DNA from: Oceanotoga teriensis
GTDB lineage: Bacteria > Thermotogota > Thermotogae > Petrotogales > Petrotogaceae
Assembly (NCBI RefSeq): GCF_003148465.1
Contig: NZ_QGGI01000011.1
Location: 1-64,000 of the forward strand
Reading direction: 5' to 3'
Length of the DNA stretch: 64,000 nucleotides
Positions 18,115 to 27,060 of this stretch are shown piece after piece. The position numbers and the translations under genes are program-made. Within the stretch, counting starts at the first letter, position 1. Each line of letters opens with the position of its first letter. The notes under the pieces were generated by a model. The model did no database searches. It saw only the letters and a program-made list of their open reading frames with translations, and had not been told where the DNA came from.

Positions 18115-18137
18115 AAAAAAGCGGGGAAATTCCCCGC
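18115..18137 (-). terminator. Terminator of the por operon
   Basis: On the minus strand GCGGGGAA pairs with TTCCCCGC around a 1-nt centre, effectively a 6-bp GC stem with a small loop, and is followed by six T. It lies 25 bp after the porB stop. Confidence 0.85.
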
Positions 18138-18162
18138 TTATTAAAAATAAAAGATATTTAAT

Positions 18163-19158
18163 TTATATTTTTGTTCTTAATGGTTTATCTTTTGATATTT
18201 CTTCTAATGCCAATAATCTATCCCATTTAGCATTTACATATTTTTGCATTTCTTCAATAACTTCAGCAGAGTCATCTCTCTTTAGAAGTTTGTTGAATCT
18301 TCCAAGCTTAGTAACATAATCTGATACTGGTTTGAAGTTTCTTGGTTTTTTAGTTACTTTATATTCTCCCATGAAATATTCCCAAAGTGGCCAATATTTT
18401 GTTTCAACAGCCAATTTAGTCATCTCTGGACCTGAAGATTCAGGTATTCTCCAGAATCTAACACAAGGAGCTAAAACAGCTATAAAAGCAGGACCTTCAA
18501 ATTCTAAAGCCTTTTCCATCTTTTTCATGAAATCCATTGGTTCTGAAGTTGATGCAGTTGCTGCATAAACTCCTTCATGACCTGCTATTATATCAACTAT
18601 TGATTTTTTGAACTGGAGTTTTCCAGCTTTTGCTTTACCAACAGGTTCTGTTGTTGAGTCAGCACCAGTTGGAGTAGAACCTGATCTTTGGTTACCAGTG
18701 TTCATATAGCCTTCATTATCATATAATACATATACGAAGTCATGACCTCTTTCAATTGCTCCAGAAAGAGCTTGAAGACCTATATCATAAGTTCCACCAT
18801 CACCTGCAAAAGCAATAAATTTAACTTTTTTATTATCAACTTTTCCTCTATTAACTAAAGATCTATAAGCTGCTTCAGCACCAGTTATTGTAGCAGCAAC
18901 ATTTTCAAAAGCATTATGAATATAAGGCACATTCCATGCTGTAAAAGGATAAATTGTTGTAGAAACTTCTAAACAACCTGTTGCAGCACCTACTACTGGC
19001 TCATAACCTAAAGCTTTTGCTGTTAAAGTAGCCCATTTAGCTACCATTGGCGCATTACAACCAGGACATAATCTGTGTCCTTGGGTAAAAGGCCAATCAT
19101 TTTTATCAACATAATCTACCAATTGTTTAATATTTAATGGCACAAAATTCACCTCCAA
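18163..19158 (-). CDS. porB: Pyruvate:ferredoxin oxidoreductase beta subunit
   Basis: The beta subunit binds thiamine diphosphate and a [4Fe-4S] cluster and carries the active site that oxidises pyruvate to acetyl-CoA and CO2. Visible are the cluster cysteines of LCPGC (31 and 34), Cys62 and a distal cysteine in LAPCVRFW, and the ThDP motif starting GDGGTYDIG at residue 119 and ending in an NEGYMNTGNQRSG segment. At 331 residues it is of normal size. It is the last gene of porG-porD-porA-porB, separated from porA by 1 bp, and is followed by a terminator. Confidence 0.95.
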   Translation of the reverse strand: MEVNFVPLNIKQLVDYVDKNDWPFTQGHRLCPGCNAPMVAKWATLTAKALGYEPVVGAATGCLEVSTTIYPFTAWNVPYIHNAFENVAATITGAEAAYRSLVNRGKVDNKKVKFIAFAGDGGTYDIGLQALSGAIERGHDFVYVLYDNEGYMNTGNQRSGSTPTGADSTTEPVGKAKAGKLQFKKSIVDIIAGHEGVYAATASTSEPMDFMKKMEKALEFEGPAFIAVLAPCVRFWRIPESSGPEMTKLAVETKYWPLWEYFMGEYKVTKKPRNFKPVSDYVTKLGRFNKLLKRDDSAEVIEEMQKYVNAKWDRLLALEEISKDKPLRTKI

Positions 19159-19159
19159 A

Positions 19160-20329
19160 TTAGTCTCTTAGTCCGAGGTATTTCTGTTCATTCAATTCGA
19201 GCTTATCATTTATAGCATCTTCAAATGCATCATGAAGCTGATGAGTTGTAACATCTCTACCACCAAGACCGTAAATATATGACCCCATCTTTGGCTTTTG
19301 TTCAGCATCATAAAGAGCTGATTTTACAAGTGAATAAAGAGGAGCTTCTTTACCGAAAGACATAGCTCTATCTAAAACAACAACGGCTTTTTTACCATTA
19401 AGAGCTTCTTTTATTTCTTTTTTAGGGAATGGTGTGAAAACCCAAGGTTTCAACAATCCTGCTTTTATTCCCTTATCTCTTAATTCATCAACAACATATT
19501 TAGCTGTTGATGCTGTAGAATTCAATACTACCATAACATATTCAGCATCTTCCATTTTATATAAATCTAAGAAATCATATTTTCTTCCTGAGATTTTTTC
19601 AAATTCTTCAAATACTTCTGGCAATAATTCATATGCTTTTTTCATAGCAGCTTCTTGTTGCATATGATGTTCATAATAATAGTCAAATAAGTCTAAAGAA
19701 CCTAAAGTTACTGGTTTTTCTATGTTTAGTAATGGATACTTTGGTTCCCATTTACCAACAAAGTCTTTAACTATTCCATCATCTAAAGGTTCAAATATAT
19801 CAACACCATGTGATGTTATGAATCCATCAAGGTTAACCATTGTAGGAAGTAAAACATCATCTTTTTCTGATATCTTTGTTGCAATTAATGTCATATCATA
19901 AGCTTCCTGATGATCTTCACAGAATAATTGTAACCAACCTGAATCTCTTACTAACATAGCATCAGAATGATCACAATGAATATTAATAGGTCCTGATAAT
20001 GCTCTATTAACTATAGGCATTACTACAGGTAATCTATAAGAAGCAGCTATATAAACTATTTCAGTCATAAGAGCTAAACCATTAGCAGCAGTAGCTGTCA
20101 TTGTTCTAGCTCCAGCAGCAGCAGAACCAACTACAGCACTCATTGCCGAATGTTCTGATTCAACAGGCACCATAACTGTATCTACTAAACCATCTGCAAC
20201 GAAATCTGCATAATATTGAACTATTGGAGTCTGTGGTGTTATTGGATATGCAGCAACAACATCTGGGTTTATCTGTTTCATAGCTATTGCTACTGCTTTA
20301 GCGCCAGTAACGGCTAATTTATTTGGCAT
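19160..20329 (-). CDS. porA: Pyruvate:ferredoxin oxidoreductase alpha subunit
   Basis: The alpha subunit (389 residues) provides the pyrimidine-side ThDP contacts and substrate binding. It shows the family start VTGAKAVAIA, AAYPITPQTPI near residue 39, the conserved VPVESEHSAMS and ATAANGLALM segments, and a C-terminal transketolase-like domain with VVVLDRAMSFG. Spacing to porD is 15 bp and to porB 1 bp, consistent with one transcript. Homologues for other 2-oxoacids exist, but the gene order and sequence fit the pyruvate enzyme of Thermotogota. Confidence 0.95.
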   Translation of the reverse strand: MPNKLAVTGAKAVAIAMKQINPDVVAAYPITPQTPIVQYYADFVADGLVDTVMVPVESEHSAMSAVVGSAAAGARTMTATAANGLALMTEIVYIAASYRLPVVMPIVNRALSGPINIHCDHSDAMLVRDSGWLQLFCEDHQEAYDMTLIATKISEKDDVLLPTMVNLDGFITSHGVDIFEPLDDGIVKDFVGKWEPKYPLLNIEKPVTLGSLDLFDYYYEHHMQQEAAMKKAYELLPEVFEEFEKISGRKYDFLDLYKMEDAEYVMVVLNSTASTAKYVVDELRDKGIKAGLLKPWVFTPFPKKEIKEALNGKKAVVVLDRAMSFGKEAPLYSLVKSALYDAEQKPKMGSYIYGLGGRDVTTHQLHDAFEDAINDKLELNEQKYLGLRD

Positions 20330-20344
20330 TAAGATATACCTCCT

Positions 20345-20653
20345 TTACTTCAAAAATTCTGATTCTGGTTTCATTTCAATTGCCTTTACAGGACAAATAG
20401 CTGCACAAGTACCACAGCCTTTACAATATGTCATATCAATACCAGTCATTTCTGTCTTTTTGCCATCTTCTGTTAATTGTCCTGTTATTGCCATATCTGG
20501 ACAATATAACCAACATTGCATACAATTTATACATTTATCTTTATCGACTATAGGTCTCATTACTCTCCATTTACCAGTTTCATACTGTCTTGCTGTAGCT
20601 GGTTTATCAACGATACCACCTATAGGAAGTTCATTCCATTTTTCATTAGCCAT
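20345..20653 (-). CDS. porD: Pyruvate:ferredoxin oxidoreductase delta subunit (2x[4Fe-4S])
   Basis: This 102-residue ferredoxin-like subunit carries two [4Fe-4S] motifs, CINCMQCWLYCP (from residue 41) and CKGCGTCAAICP (near 77-88). It passes electrons from the catalytic subunits towards the external ferredoxin, possibly the one at 31122. Its start overlaps the end of porG by 8 bp, which suggests translational coupling. Confidence 0.95.
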   Translation of the reverse strand: MANEKWNELPIGGIVDKPATARQYETGKWRVMRPIVDKDKCINCMQCWLYCPDMAITGQLTEDGKKTEMTGIDMTYCKGCGTCAAICPVKAIEMKPESEFLK

Positions 20654-21221
20654 TGATGTTCACCTCCGCAAATCCTCTGTCGAGTGCTCTCAAATTAGCG
20701 TCAACTATAGCTTGAGAGAATTTATGTGAAAATGCAGCGGTAACTTTTTGTTTTACAGAATCCATAGGAACTATATCTGTTAATTTTATTAAAGTTCCAA
20801 TCATGACTGTATTTGGGATACCTCTTTTTATTTCTTCTAAAGCGATATCAGTTCCAGCGATAGTTGCTATTTTACCATTAAAACCTGTTATTTTACTAAC
20901 TTCTTCTGGAGATTTTATAGTGTTAACCACCAAATAATTCTCTTCTGCTAAACCTGAAGTAATATCTGGGTTTCCAAGAAGTGTATCATCAATAACAACA
21001 ACGATATCTGGGAATTCTACGTTGCTTCTTACTCTTACGGGTACTTCTGAGATCCTGTTAAAAGCTTTCATAGGAGCTCCTGATCTTTCGGCACCGTATT
21101 CAGGGAATGAAGTTGAATATTTTCCAGCATCTAGAGCGGCTTCGGCTAAAAATTGTGAAGCACTTTTTGCACCCTGACCAGCTCTACCATGCCATCTAAC
21201 TTCGAAATACTTTTCTGGCAC
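20646..21221 (-). CDS. porG: Pyruvate:ferredoxin oxidoreductase gamma subunit
   Basis: The 191-residue gamma subunit has the signature VRWHGRAGQGAKSASQFLAE (residues about 8-27), then the FPEYGAERSGAP segment, as in other POR gamma chains. The start is GTG at 21221, preceded at good distance by GGAGG. It begins the por cluster, 53 bp downstream of the GH57 gene with no clear terminator between, so read-through from the DUF4912-GH57 unit is possible. Confidence 0.95.
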   Translation of the reverse strand: MPEKYFEVRWHGRAGQGAKSASQFLAEAALDAGKYSTSFPEYGAERSGAPMKAFNRISEVPVRVRSNVEFPDIVVVIDDTLLGNPDITSGLAEENYLVVNTIKSPEEVSKITGFNGKIATIAGTDIALEEIKRGIPNTVMIGTLIKLTDIVPMDSVKQKVTAAFSHKFSQAIVDANLRALDRGFAEVNING

Positions 21222-21274
21222 AATAATGCCCTCCTTTCAAAGAGATGTAAGTATATGTGAAAAAAATAATAATC

Positions 21275-22870
21275 TTAACAATTATTTCTAAATATTTTAT
21301 AATCCAAATCATCAAATATTTTATCAAGCCATTCTATTTCTTTTAATCTTTTTTCATCGATTTTATTATCAAACATATAAAAAAGTTCAAAAAATCTATT
21401 TATATGTTCTTTTGTTCTTTTAACTGCATATTCTACAGTTGTTCCAGTTGTCATTATAAATGCCCAGTCAGAAGCTTGAGCAAGCAATAATTCTTTAGCC
21501 ATTTGATTTAAAATCCTTATCAAAGTAGGATCTTTATCATCATATTTTGATGTTTTGACCATAATATCAGACATTTCAGATAAATGTTTATAAACCCAAT
21601 CGTTAGATTTGTTCAACCATACATCATTGAATCCTTTTGCTCCCCAAGTAGAAGCACCTGGAGTTAACATCTGTACTTCTTCGAGACTTTCTATTATTTT
21701 AGAAGGTGTTGAAGATTCTATTTCATCATTTTTTTGAAGTTCTCTGAAAAAATTTTCAATAAAATAAGGTCCTTCAAACCACCAATGACCAAATAATTCA
21801 GTATCAAAAGGAGCAACTATTATAGGTTCTAAGTCGGGCATCATAGAGATTAATCTTTTAATTTGAGATCTTTTTTTTGATATAAAATCTTTTGCATGTT
21901 CTGAAACAGCTATAAAAGCTTCATCAATATCATAAAGTTCTTTTAGTTCTAGAGGTAACTTTTTATCAGTTATTTTATGATATTTTATTCCAGTGTTGAT
22001 CCTCATGCCACTCGGATCAATAAATGGTTTTATGTATTCTAAACTTCTATCAAAACCAATATCTCTGTAAAATTCTCTATATCTTGAATCACCAGGATAA
22101 CCTATATCAGAACTCCAAACTTGTTCTGAAGATTCAGGATCTCTTGAAAAAGCAAAAACTTTATTTTTTGTTATTATAGGTCTATAAACACTATATTTAG
22201 CAGGAGAACTTCCATACCAAAAAGCGTGAGAATCTACAAAAAAATAATTAAAATTAAATTCATTTAAATATTTATCGAGATCTGGTGTATATCCGCATTC
22301 AGCAAGCCATATACCTTCAGGGTTTTTATTAAAATTTTTGTAATAAGTATTTTTAGCAGTTATTAGTTGAGCTCTAATGGCAGCAGGATGATTCATCATG
22401 AAAGGAAGAAATCCATGTGTTCCATTACATGTTACCACTTCAATGTAACCTTTATCTTGAAATTCCTTGAAGCCTTTTAAGATATTATGACTGTATTGGT
22501 CGGAGAATAAGAATAAAATCCTTTCTAAATAAGAGTTATAGAATTTTGCCATTTTATATTTTCTTGGATCTTCTTCCTTAGTTTTTTCAATTTCTAATTC
22601 AGATAAAGTTATCATAGCTCTCAAATGTTTTTCATATTTAACTTGCAAATCTTCTGTAGTTAACATTTCCATCAGAGTAGGTGTAAAACTTATAGTTAAA
22701 TTAAAAGGAATATTATCTTTTTCAAGTCTATTAAATACATCTAAGAGAGGTAAATATGTTTCTGTAATTGCTTCAAATAACCAATTTTCTTCCATAAAAA
22801 AGTCATAATTAGGATGTCTAACATATGGCAAATGAGAATGAAGTATGAAAAGAAATTTGCCCTTTCTCAT
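21275..22870 (-). CDS. GH57 family glycoside hydrolase, probable 1,4-alpha-glucan branching enzyme
   Basis: The 531-residue protein begins with the GH57 motif LHSHLPYVRHP (residues about 10-20). It has the putative catalytic glutamate in WLAECGY near 190, the aspartate in APFDTELFGHWW near 353, and a C-terminal helical (DUF1957-like) domain with TPGASTWG. This arrangement matches GH57 branching enzymes, which form alpha-1,6 links in glycogen-like glucans; an amylase-type activity cannot be excluded. It follows the DUF4912 gene by 15 bp and precedes porG. Confidence 0.85.
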   Translation of the reverse strand: MRKGKFLFILHSHLPYVRHPNYDFFMEENWLFEAITETYLPLLDVFNRLEKDNIPFNLTISFTPTLMEMLTTEDLQVKYEKHLRAMITLSELEIEKTKEEDPRKYKMAKFYNSYLERILFLFSDQYSHNILKGFKEFQDKGYIEVVTCNGTHGFLPFMMNHPAAIRAQLITAKNTYYKNFNKNPEGIWLAECGYTPDLDKYLNEFNFNYFFVDSHAFWYGSSPAKYSVYRPIITKNKVFAFSRDPESSEQVWSSDIGYPGDSRYREFYRDIGFDRSLEYIKPFIDPSGMRINTGIKYHKITDKKLPLELKELYDIDEAFIAVSEHAKDFISKKRSQIKRLISMMPDLEPIIVAPFDTELFGHWWFEGPYFIENFFRELQKNDEIESSTPSKIIESLEEVQMLTPGASTWGAKGFNDVWLNKSNDWVYKHLSEMSDIMVKTSKYDDKDPTLIRILNQMAKELLLAQASDWAFIMTTGTTVEYAVKRTKEHINRFFELFYMFDNKIDEKRLKEIEWLDKIFDDLDYKIFRNNC

Positions 22871-22885
22871 ATTAATCCCCCCTTT

Positions 22886-23593
22886 TTAAGAACTTAAACT
22901 ATAATTACCAAAAGAATTACCTTTTATTTCTTCAATTGGTTTTATATAGGTATTTAATTTAACAGGTTTAGATATTATTTTCTGTTTTTTTATATTGAAC
23001 CATTCTTCATTTTCTTTTATACTAGGATTTTTAGAAGGAATAAAAATATTTTTAGATTTCATAATTTCTTTAAAAATCCCATCATCTTTTAAATATCCAA
23101 TACGAGCATAATAATTTTTATTACTATCATTTAAATTAAAATAATAATTATTCATATTAGATATATTTATATGTGTTTCAAAGATTCTAAAATCGTTTTC
23201 ATCACAAAAACGTAAAATAACATTATTTTTTATTTTATCATTATTTAAAAGTTTTTTTGTTTTTTCATCAAAGTCCCAAAATATATAAATCCATTCATAG
23301 TTTACAGGTAAAATTTCAAGTTTGTTTTTTTTATAAGTTTTTTTAAGCTCTTTTGGCTCTAAATACATTTTTTTGGTATTCTTCCTTTCTGTTTTTTTAT
23401 TATTAGAACTTTTATTTTCTAACAATCCTTGAGTATCTAATTCAAGTAATTTTTTCTTTATTTCTTTCAATATATCTCTTTTTTTCATGGATCTTCTTAG
23501 TCTTATGTTTAAGTTTTTAGCTGTTTTTCTTAATTCTTGTATACTTGGTTCATCTGTTTTTAAAATGTTTATTATATTTTCATCTAATTTCAT
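22886..23593 (-). CDS. DUF4912 protein with Rho-N/SAP-like N-terminal domain
   Basis: The 235-residue product has an N-terminal helical segment (about 10-50) resembling the nucleic-acid-binding N-terminal domain of Rho, a Lys-rich linker, and a DUF4912 domain (about 85-190; YEWIYIFWDFDEKT through YYARIGYLKDDGIF). The function is unknown. The family often sits beside GH57 genes, as here (15 bp apart), suggesting a regulatory or binding role in glucan metabolism; this is inference. The ATG at 23593 follows GAGGGGGG; an upstream in-frame start at 23608 would begin inside that ribosome-binding region. Confidence 0.8.
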   Translation of the reverse strand: MKLDENIINILKTDEPSIQELRKTAKNLNIRLRRSMKKRDILKEIKKKLLELDTQGLLENKSSNNKKTERKNTKKMYLEPKELKKTYKKNKLEILPVNYEWIYIFWDFDEKTKKLLNNDKIKNNVILRFCDENDFRIFETHINISNMNNYYFNLNDSNKNYYARIGYLKDDGIFKEIMKSKNIFIPSKNPSIKENEEWFNIKKQKIISKPVKLNTYIKPIEEIKGNSFGNYSLSS

Positions 23594-23633
23594 AATACCC
23601 CCCCTCACATTAAGCTTTATTTAAAACAATTTT

Positions 23634-23661
23634 ATCATAAAAAAATTAAAATTAAATACAA
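23634..23661 (-). promoter_or_regulatory. Promoter of the DUF4912-GH57-(por) unit
   Basis: On the minus strand TTGTAT (23661-23656), a 16-bp spacer and TATGAT (23639-23634) lie immediately after the terminator at 23660-23687, so transcription of the DUF4912 gene can start afresh there. Confidence 0.55.
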
Positions 23662-23735
23662 AAAAACGGAGCTAATAAAGCTCCGTTATAAGGGTGGGGG
23701 ATCTATTCATTTTGAATAGGGGGTTACTTACATAT
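23660..23735 (-). ncRNA. Candidate small C-rich RNA or attenuated leader
   Basis: On the minus strand a segment with the unpaired-looking stretches ACCCCCTATTC and ATCCCCCACCC, a small hairpin (CTATTC/GAATAG, 23703-23719) between them, and a strong terminator (AACGGAGCT / AGCTCCGTT, 23687-23665, then T7) forms a compact unit with no reading frame. A TATAAT lies upstream (23749-23744) but its -35 is weak. The C-rich motifs could pair with Shine-Dalgarno sequences, as in known C-rich sRNAs. It could equally be an attenuator of the downstream operon. Confidence 0.45.
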
Positions 23736-23899
23736 ACAAAATAATTATATCAATTGATTGTTAAATGAATTTATCAAAAAAACAAATATTAGTAAAATAA
23801 AATATTATATGATTATTAATAAAAAAGTTTAAATTATTATAAGTTTTTTATTTTAAAAAATGTCTTGATTAAGTATTAATTAAGATTAAAATTATAAAA

Positions 23900-23928
23900 T
23901 TGAAAAAAAATCATATTTAAAGTATAAT
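23900..23928 (+). promoter_or_regulatory. Promoter of the skp-lptB-gltX unit
   Basis: TTGAAA (23900-23905), a 17-bp spacer and TATAAT (23923-23928) lie 35 bp upstream of the skp start. Confidence 0.8.
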
Positions 23929-23963
23929 AATTTGTATGATTAAAAATTTTTGGAGGTGTTTTT

Positions 23964-24437
23964 GTGAATAAAAAAGTGGTAGTTTTATTTTCATTGTTGA
24001 TGGCTTTATTTTCTCTTAGTTTTGCTGCAAATTTAGAAAGTTTAAAAATTGGTTATGTGGATTTTCAGGTTTTAACCGAAAATACAACTAAGTGGAAAAG
24101 TTTACAAGAAGATTATAAAAATGATTTTGATTTTTATCAAAATAAAATAAGTAAAATGGAAGAAGAATTTAAAAATTTTCAAGCAACAAATCCTTCTCAA
24201 CAAGAACTTCAAAGAAGAGCTCAAGATTTACAAGTAAAAGTAAATCAATATCAGTCAACTATTCAAGAAGAATATGGAAATAAAACAAATAAATTATTAC
24301 AAGAAATAAGAGATATTGCAGCTCAATATGGCAAAGAAAATGGTTTTGATATAGTATTATATGATCAGGGTGTAATATATGCAAGTGAAAAAATCGATAT
24401 AACTGAAAAAGTTATAGAATATGTAAATAATAAATAA
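23964..24437 (+). CDS. skp: OmpH/Skp-family periplasmic chaperone
   Basis: Skp-like proteins hold unfolded outer-membrane proteins between the membranes. This 157-residue product has a signal peptide (residues about 4-21, cleavage after SFA), then KIGYVDFQVL, the typical Skp opening strand, and a long charged coiled coil (about 45-120) that would form a tentacle. It ends with the strand VIEYVNNK. The start is GTG at 23964, seven bases after TGGAGGTG. It overlaps the ABC ATPase gene by 1 bp. Confidence 0.88.
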   Translation: MNKKVVVLFSLLMALFSLSFAANLESLKIGYVDFQVLTENTTKWKSLQEDYKNDFDFYQNKISKMEEEFKNFQATNPSQQELQRRAQDLQVKVNQYQSTIQEEYGNKTNKLLQEIRDIAAQYGKENGFDIVLYDQGVIYASEKIDITEKVIEYVNNK

Positions 24438-25144
24438 TGAATAATTTAGTGGAATGTATAGGAATATACAAAAAATATGGAAGAAAAGAAGTGCTTAAAA
24501 ATGTTAATTTTTATGCTGAAAGAGGAAAAATAACAGGGATACTTGGACCTAATGGTGCAGGTAAAAGCACTCTTTTTAAAAGTATATTAGGATTAGTTAT
24601 ACCAAATAAAGGTGATGTATACCTTGATGGTGAAAAACTTACTCATTTACCAATACACAGAAGAGCTCTTAAGGGAATGGCTTATTTACCTCAGGAGCCT
24701 TCTGTTTTTAAAAATTCTACTGTTAAAGATAATTTATACATGATTGCAGATCTTTTAAAAATAGAAAATAAAGATGAAAAAATAAAAAAAATATCAGAAG
24801 ATTTTGGAATACAAGATTTATTAACTCAATATGCTGATTCATTATCTGGTGGAGAAAAAAGAAGATTGGAATTTGCAAGAACTCTGTTAATAAATCCAAA
24901 AGTTATAATGCTTGATGAACCATTTGTTGGAATAGATCCAATTACTGTTAAAGATATTCAAACTATAATAAAAAAATTATCAAAAGATGGAATATCTGTA
25001 ATAGTAACAGATCATAATGTTGATGAAATTGCTCAAGTTGTAGATGATTTATATGTTGTACATAAGGGTAATATAATTGCACATGGAATACCACAAGAAG
25101 TTTTAGAGTTAAAGGAAGTAAAAGATAATTATCTTGGATATTGA
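24437..25144 (+). CDS. lptB: LptB-like ABC transporter ATP-binding protein
   Basis: The 235-residue ATPase has Walker A GPNGAGKST (37-45), a Q-loop in YLPQEPSVFKNSTV, signature LSGGEKRR near 136, Walker B VIMLDEP and the switch histidine in VTDHNVDEIA. The GVDPI/DHNV-type sequence and the neighbouring skp gene match LptB, the motor of lipid export to the outer membrane. No lptC, lptF or lptG lies nearby. Thermotogota lack classical LPS, so the cargo is open; a branched amino acid ATPase is a less likely alternative. Confidence 0.75.
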   Translation: MNNLVECIGIYKKYGRKEVLKNVNFYAERGKITGILGPNGAGKSTLFKSILGLVIPNKGDVYLDGEKLTHLPIHRRALKGMAYLPQEPSVFKNSTVKDNLYMIADLLKIENKDEKIKKISEDFGIQDLLTQYADSLSGGEKRRLEFARTLLINPKVIMLDEPFVGIDPITVKDIQTIIKKLSKDGISVIVTDHNVDEIAQVVDDLYVVHKGNIIAHGIPQEVLELKEVKDNYLGY

Positions 25145-25153
25145 GGTGATTTA

Positions 25154-25681
25154 ATGAATATAGGAGTTATAGGATATTCTGGGGATAAAAATTTAGAACC
25201 AGTAAAATCTTTAAAGAACATATGTTTTGAAATTGGAAAACTTATTGCTGAAAATGGAGACACTTTATTAACTGGTGGAAGAGACGGAATAATGGATTTT
25301 GTTTGTGAATCAGCTTATAAAAATAATGCTAATGTTGTAGGAATTCTTCCGTGGGATGAAGAAGGAAATAAATATTTAAATACAACCATAAAAACAGGTC
25401 TCGATTTTTCTATGAGATCTTTTGTTTTATTAAAATCTGTTGATATTGTTATAAGTGTTGGTGGACAAGTTGGAACAGCTTTAGAAATACTTGGAGCTTA
25501 TGCATATAAAAAACCTATCATATTAATGAGAGGAACAGGTGGATGGACTGATACGGTGACTAAGACGTTAATAGAGGATAAATATTTAGATAATAGAAAA
25601 ATGGTAGAATTATATCAAGCTTATAATATAGAAGAATTATCTCAACATATAAATAATTTAAGAGGAGATGTCAACTTATGA
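25154..25681 (+). CDS. TIGR00725 family Rossmann-fold protein
   Basis: The 175-residue protein has the TIGR00725/LOG-like pattern: NIGVIGYSG at the start, the turn LLTGGRDGIMDFV near 37-49, and GGQVGTALEI near 97-106, a nucleotide-binding loop related to lysine-decarboxylase-like/LOG proteins. The molecular function is not established. It lies 9 bp after lptB and overlaps gltX by four bases (ATGA), so it is cotranscribed. Confidence 0.8.
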   Translation: MNIGVIGYSGDKNLEPVKSLKNICFEIGKLIAENGDTLLTGGRDGIMDFVCESAYKNNANVVGILPWDEEGNKYLNTTIKTGLDFSMRSFVLLKSVDIVISVGGQVGTALEILGAYAYKKPIILMRGTGGWTDTVTKTLIEDKYLDNRKMVELYQAYNIEELSQHINNLRGDVNL

Positions 25682-27051
25682 TAAGAGTACGATTTGCTCC
25701 CAGCCCAACAGGATATTTGCATGTTGGTGGGTTGAGAACAGCTCTTTTCAATTGGTATTTTGCTAAGAAAAATAATGGGAAATTCATATTGAGAATAGAG
25801 GATACCGATACAGAAAGATCTAAAAAAGAGTATGAAGATATGATATTGGAAGAAATGAAATGGGCAGGTCTTGATTATGATGAAGGCCCTGACAAAGTTG
25901 GAGAATATGGTCCATATAGACAAACAGAAAGATATGAAATATATAAAAAATATATTTTAAAACTTTTAGAAGAAAAGAAAGCTTATTATGCCGTTTATGA
26001 TGAAAATCAAGAAAATATAATATATAAAAGTTATGAATATCCAGAAAAATACAAAGATAAAAGTATAACAGTTAATTTTAAAGTTCCAAAAAATCAAAAA
26101 ATAAAATTTACAGATATGATAAAAGGTGAATTAGAATTTGATTCTAATATTTTTGATGACTTTGTTATATTGAGATCTAATGGAGTTCCTGTATATCAGT
26201 TTACGGTAGTTATAGATGATTATTTGATGAAAATAACTCATGTTATAAGAGGAGAAGATCATATATCTAATACTCCAAAACAAATAATGTTATACAATGC
26301 TCTTGGAGTCAAATCTCCTGAATTTGGACATTTGTCTTTAATACTTGGTGAAGATAAAACACCATTATCAAAAAGGCATGGTGGTACAGCAGTCACATAT
26401 TTTAGAAAAGAAGGATATTTGCCGCATGCGTTGATGAATTATTTAAGTGTTCTTGGTTGGAATGCTGAAAATCAGATATATAATTTTAAAGAAAAAATTG
26501 AAGATTTTAATATAAATGATGTTTCTCCAAGATCTGCTGTTTTTGATTACAAAAAATTGTTATGGATCGATGAAGAACATCTAAGAAATGAGGAAGATGA
26601 AAAAATATATCAATTTTTTATGAATTGGTGTAATTACAATGATATAGAAATAAAGGCTGATGAAAAGCTTGTAATAAAGACTATTTCTATATCTAAAAGT
26701 AAAGTTAGTACATTAAAACAATTGTTCGAATTTATTGAAAATTATTTTAGAGATGATTTTGAATATGAAGAAATATATATAAAAAAATTTGTGGAAAAAG
26801 AATGGTTTAAATCACTCATGCAGAAATCCATAGAAATTATAAAAAAAGCCGAAGACTTTTCTATTGATGGTGCAGGTAAAACACTTCAAAAAATTGCAGA
26901 AGAAAAAATAACAGGGAAGAAAAATACATTCCAATCTATTAGAGGAGCATTACTTGGAAAACTTGTAACTCCAGGTTTATATGAAACAATAGCTATTTTG
27001 GGAAAAGAAGAAGTTATAAAAAGATTAGAAAGAGCTTTAAATATAAAATAG
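25678..27051 (+). CDS. gltX: Glutamyl-tRNA synthetase
   Basis: A class I synthetase of 457 residues that charges tRNA-Glu, and possibly tRNA-Gln as a mischarging enzyme. The HIGH-type motif is PSPTGYLHVGG (8-18) and the KMSKS-type motif is LSKRHGG near 229; the anticodon-binding domain is helical at the C-terminus. It is somewhat shorter than the usual 465-490 residues. Some Thermotogota carry two GltX proteins with different tRNA preference, so specificity for Glu versus Gln tRNA is open. It overlaps the previous gene by ATGA. Confidence 0.93.
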   Translation: MIRVRFAPSPTGYLHVGGLRTALFNWYFAKKNNGKFILRIEDTDTERSKKEYEDMILEEMKWAGLDYDEGPDKVGEYGPYRQTERYEIYKKYILKLLEEKKAYYAVYDENQENIIYKSYEYPEKYKDKSITVNFKVPKNQKIKFTDMIKGELEFDSNIFDDFVILRSNGVPVYQFTVVIDDYLMKITHVIRGEDHISNTPKQIMLYNALGVKSPEFGHLSLILGEDKTPLSKRHGGTAVTYFRKEGYLPHALMNYLSVLGWNAENQIYNFKEKIEDFNINDVSPRSAVFDYKKLLWIDEEHLRNEEDEKIYQFFMNWCNYNDIEIKADEKLVIKTISISKSKVSTLKQLFEFIENYFRDDFEYEEIYIKKFVEKEWFKSLMQKSIEIIKKAEDFSIDGAGKTLQKIAEEKITGKKNTFQSIRGALLGKLVTPGLYETIAILGKEEVIKRLERALNIK

Positions 27052-27060
27052 AGGTGAAAT

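Noticed and set aside
21222-21274. Terminator or riboswitch between the GH57 gene and porG
   Set aside because: No stable hairpin or conserved aptamer pattern is visible in these 53 bases, so a break in transcription cannot be supported.
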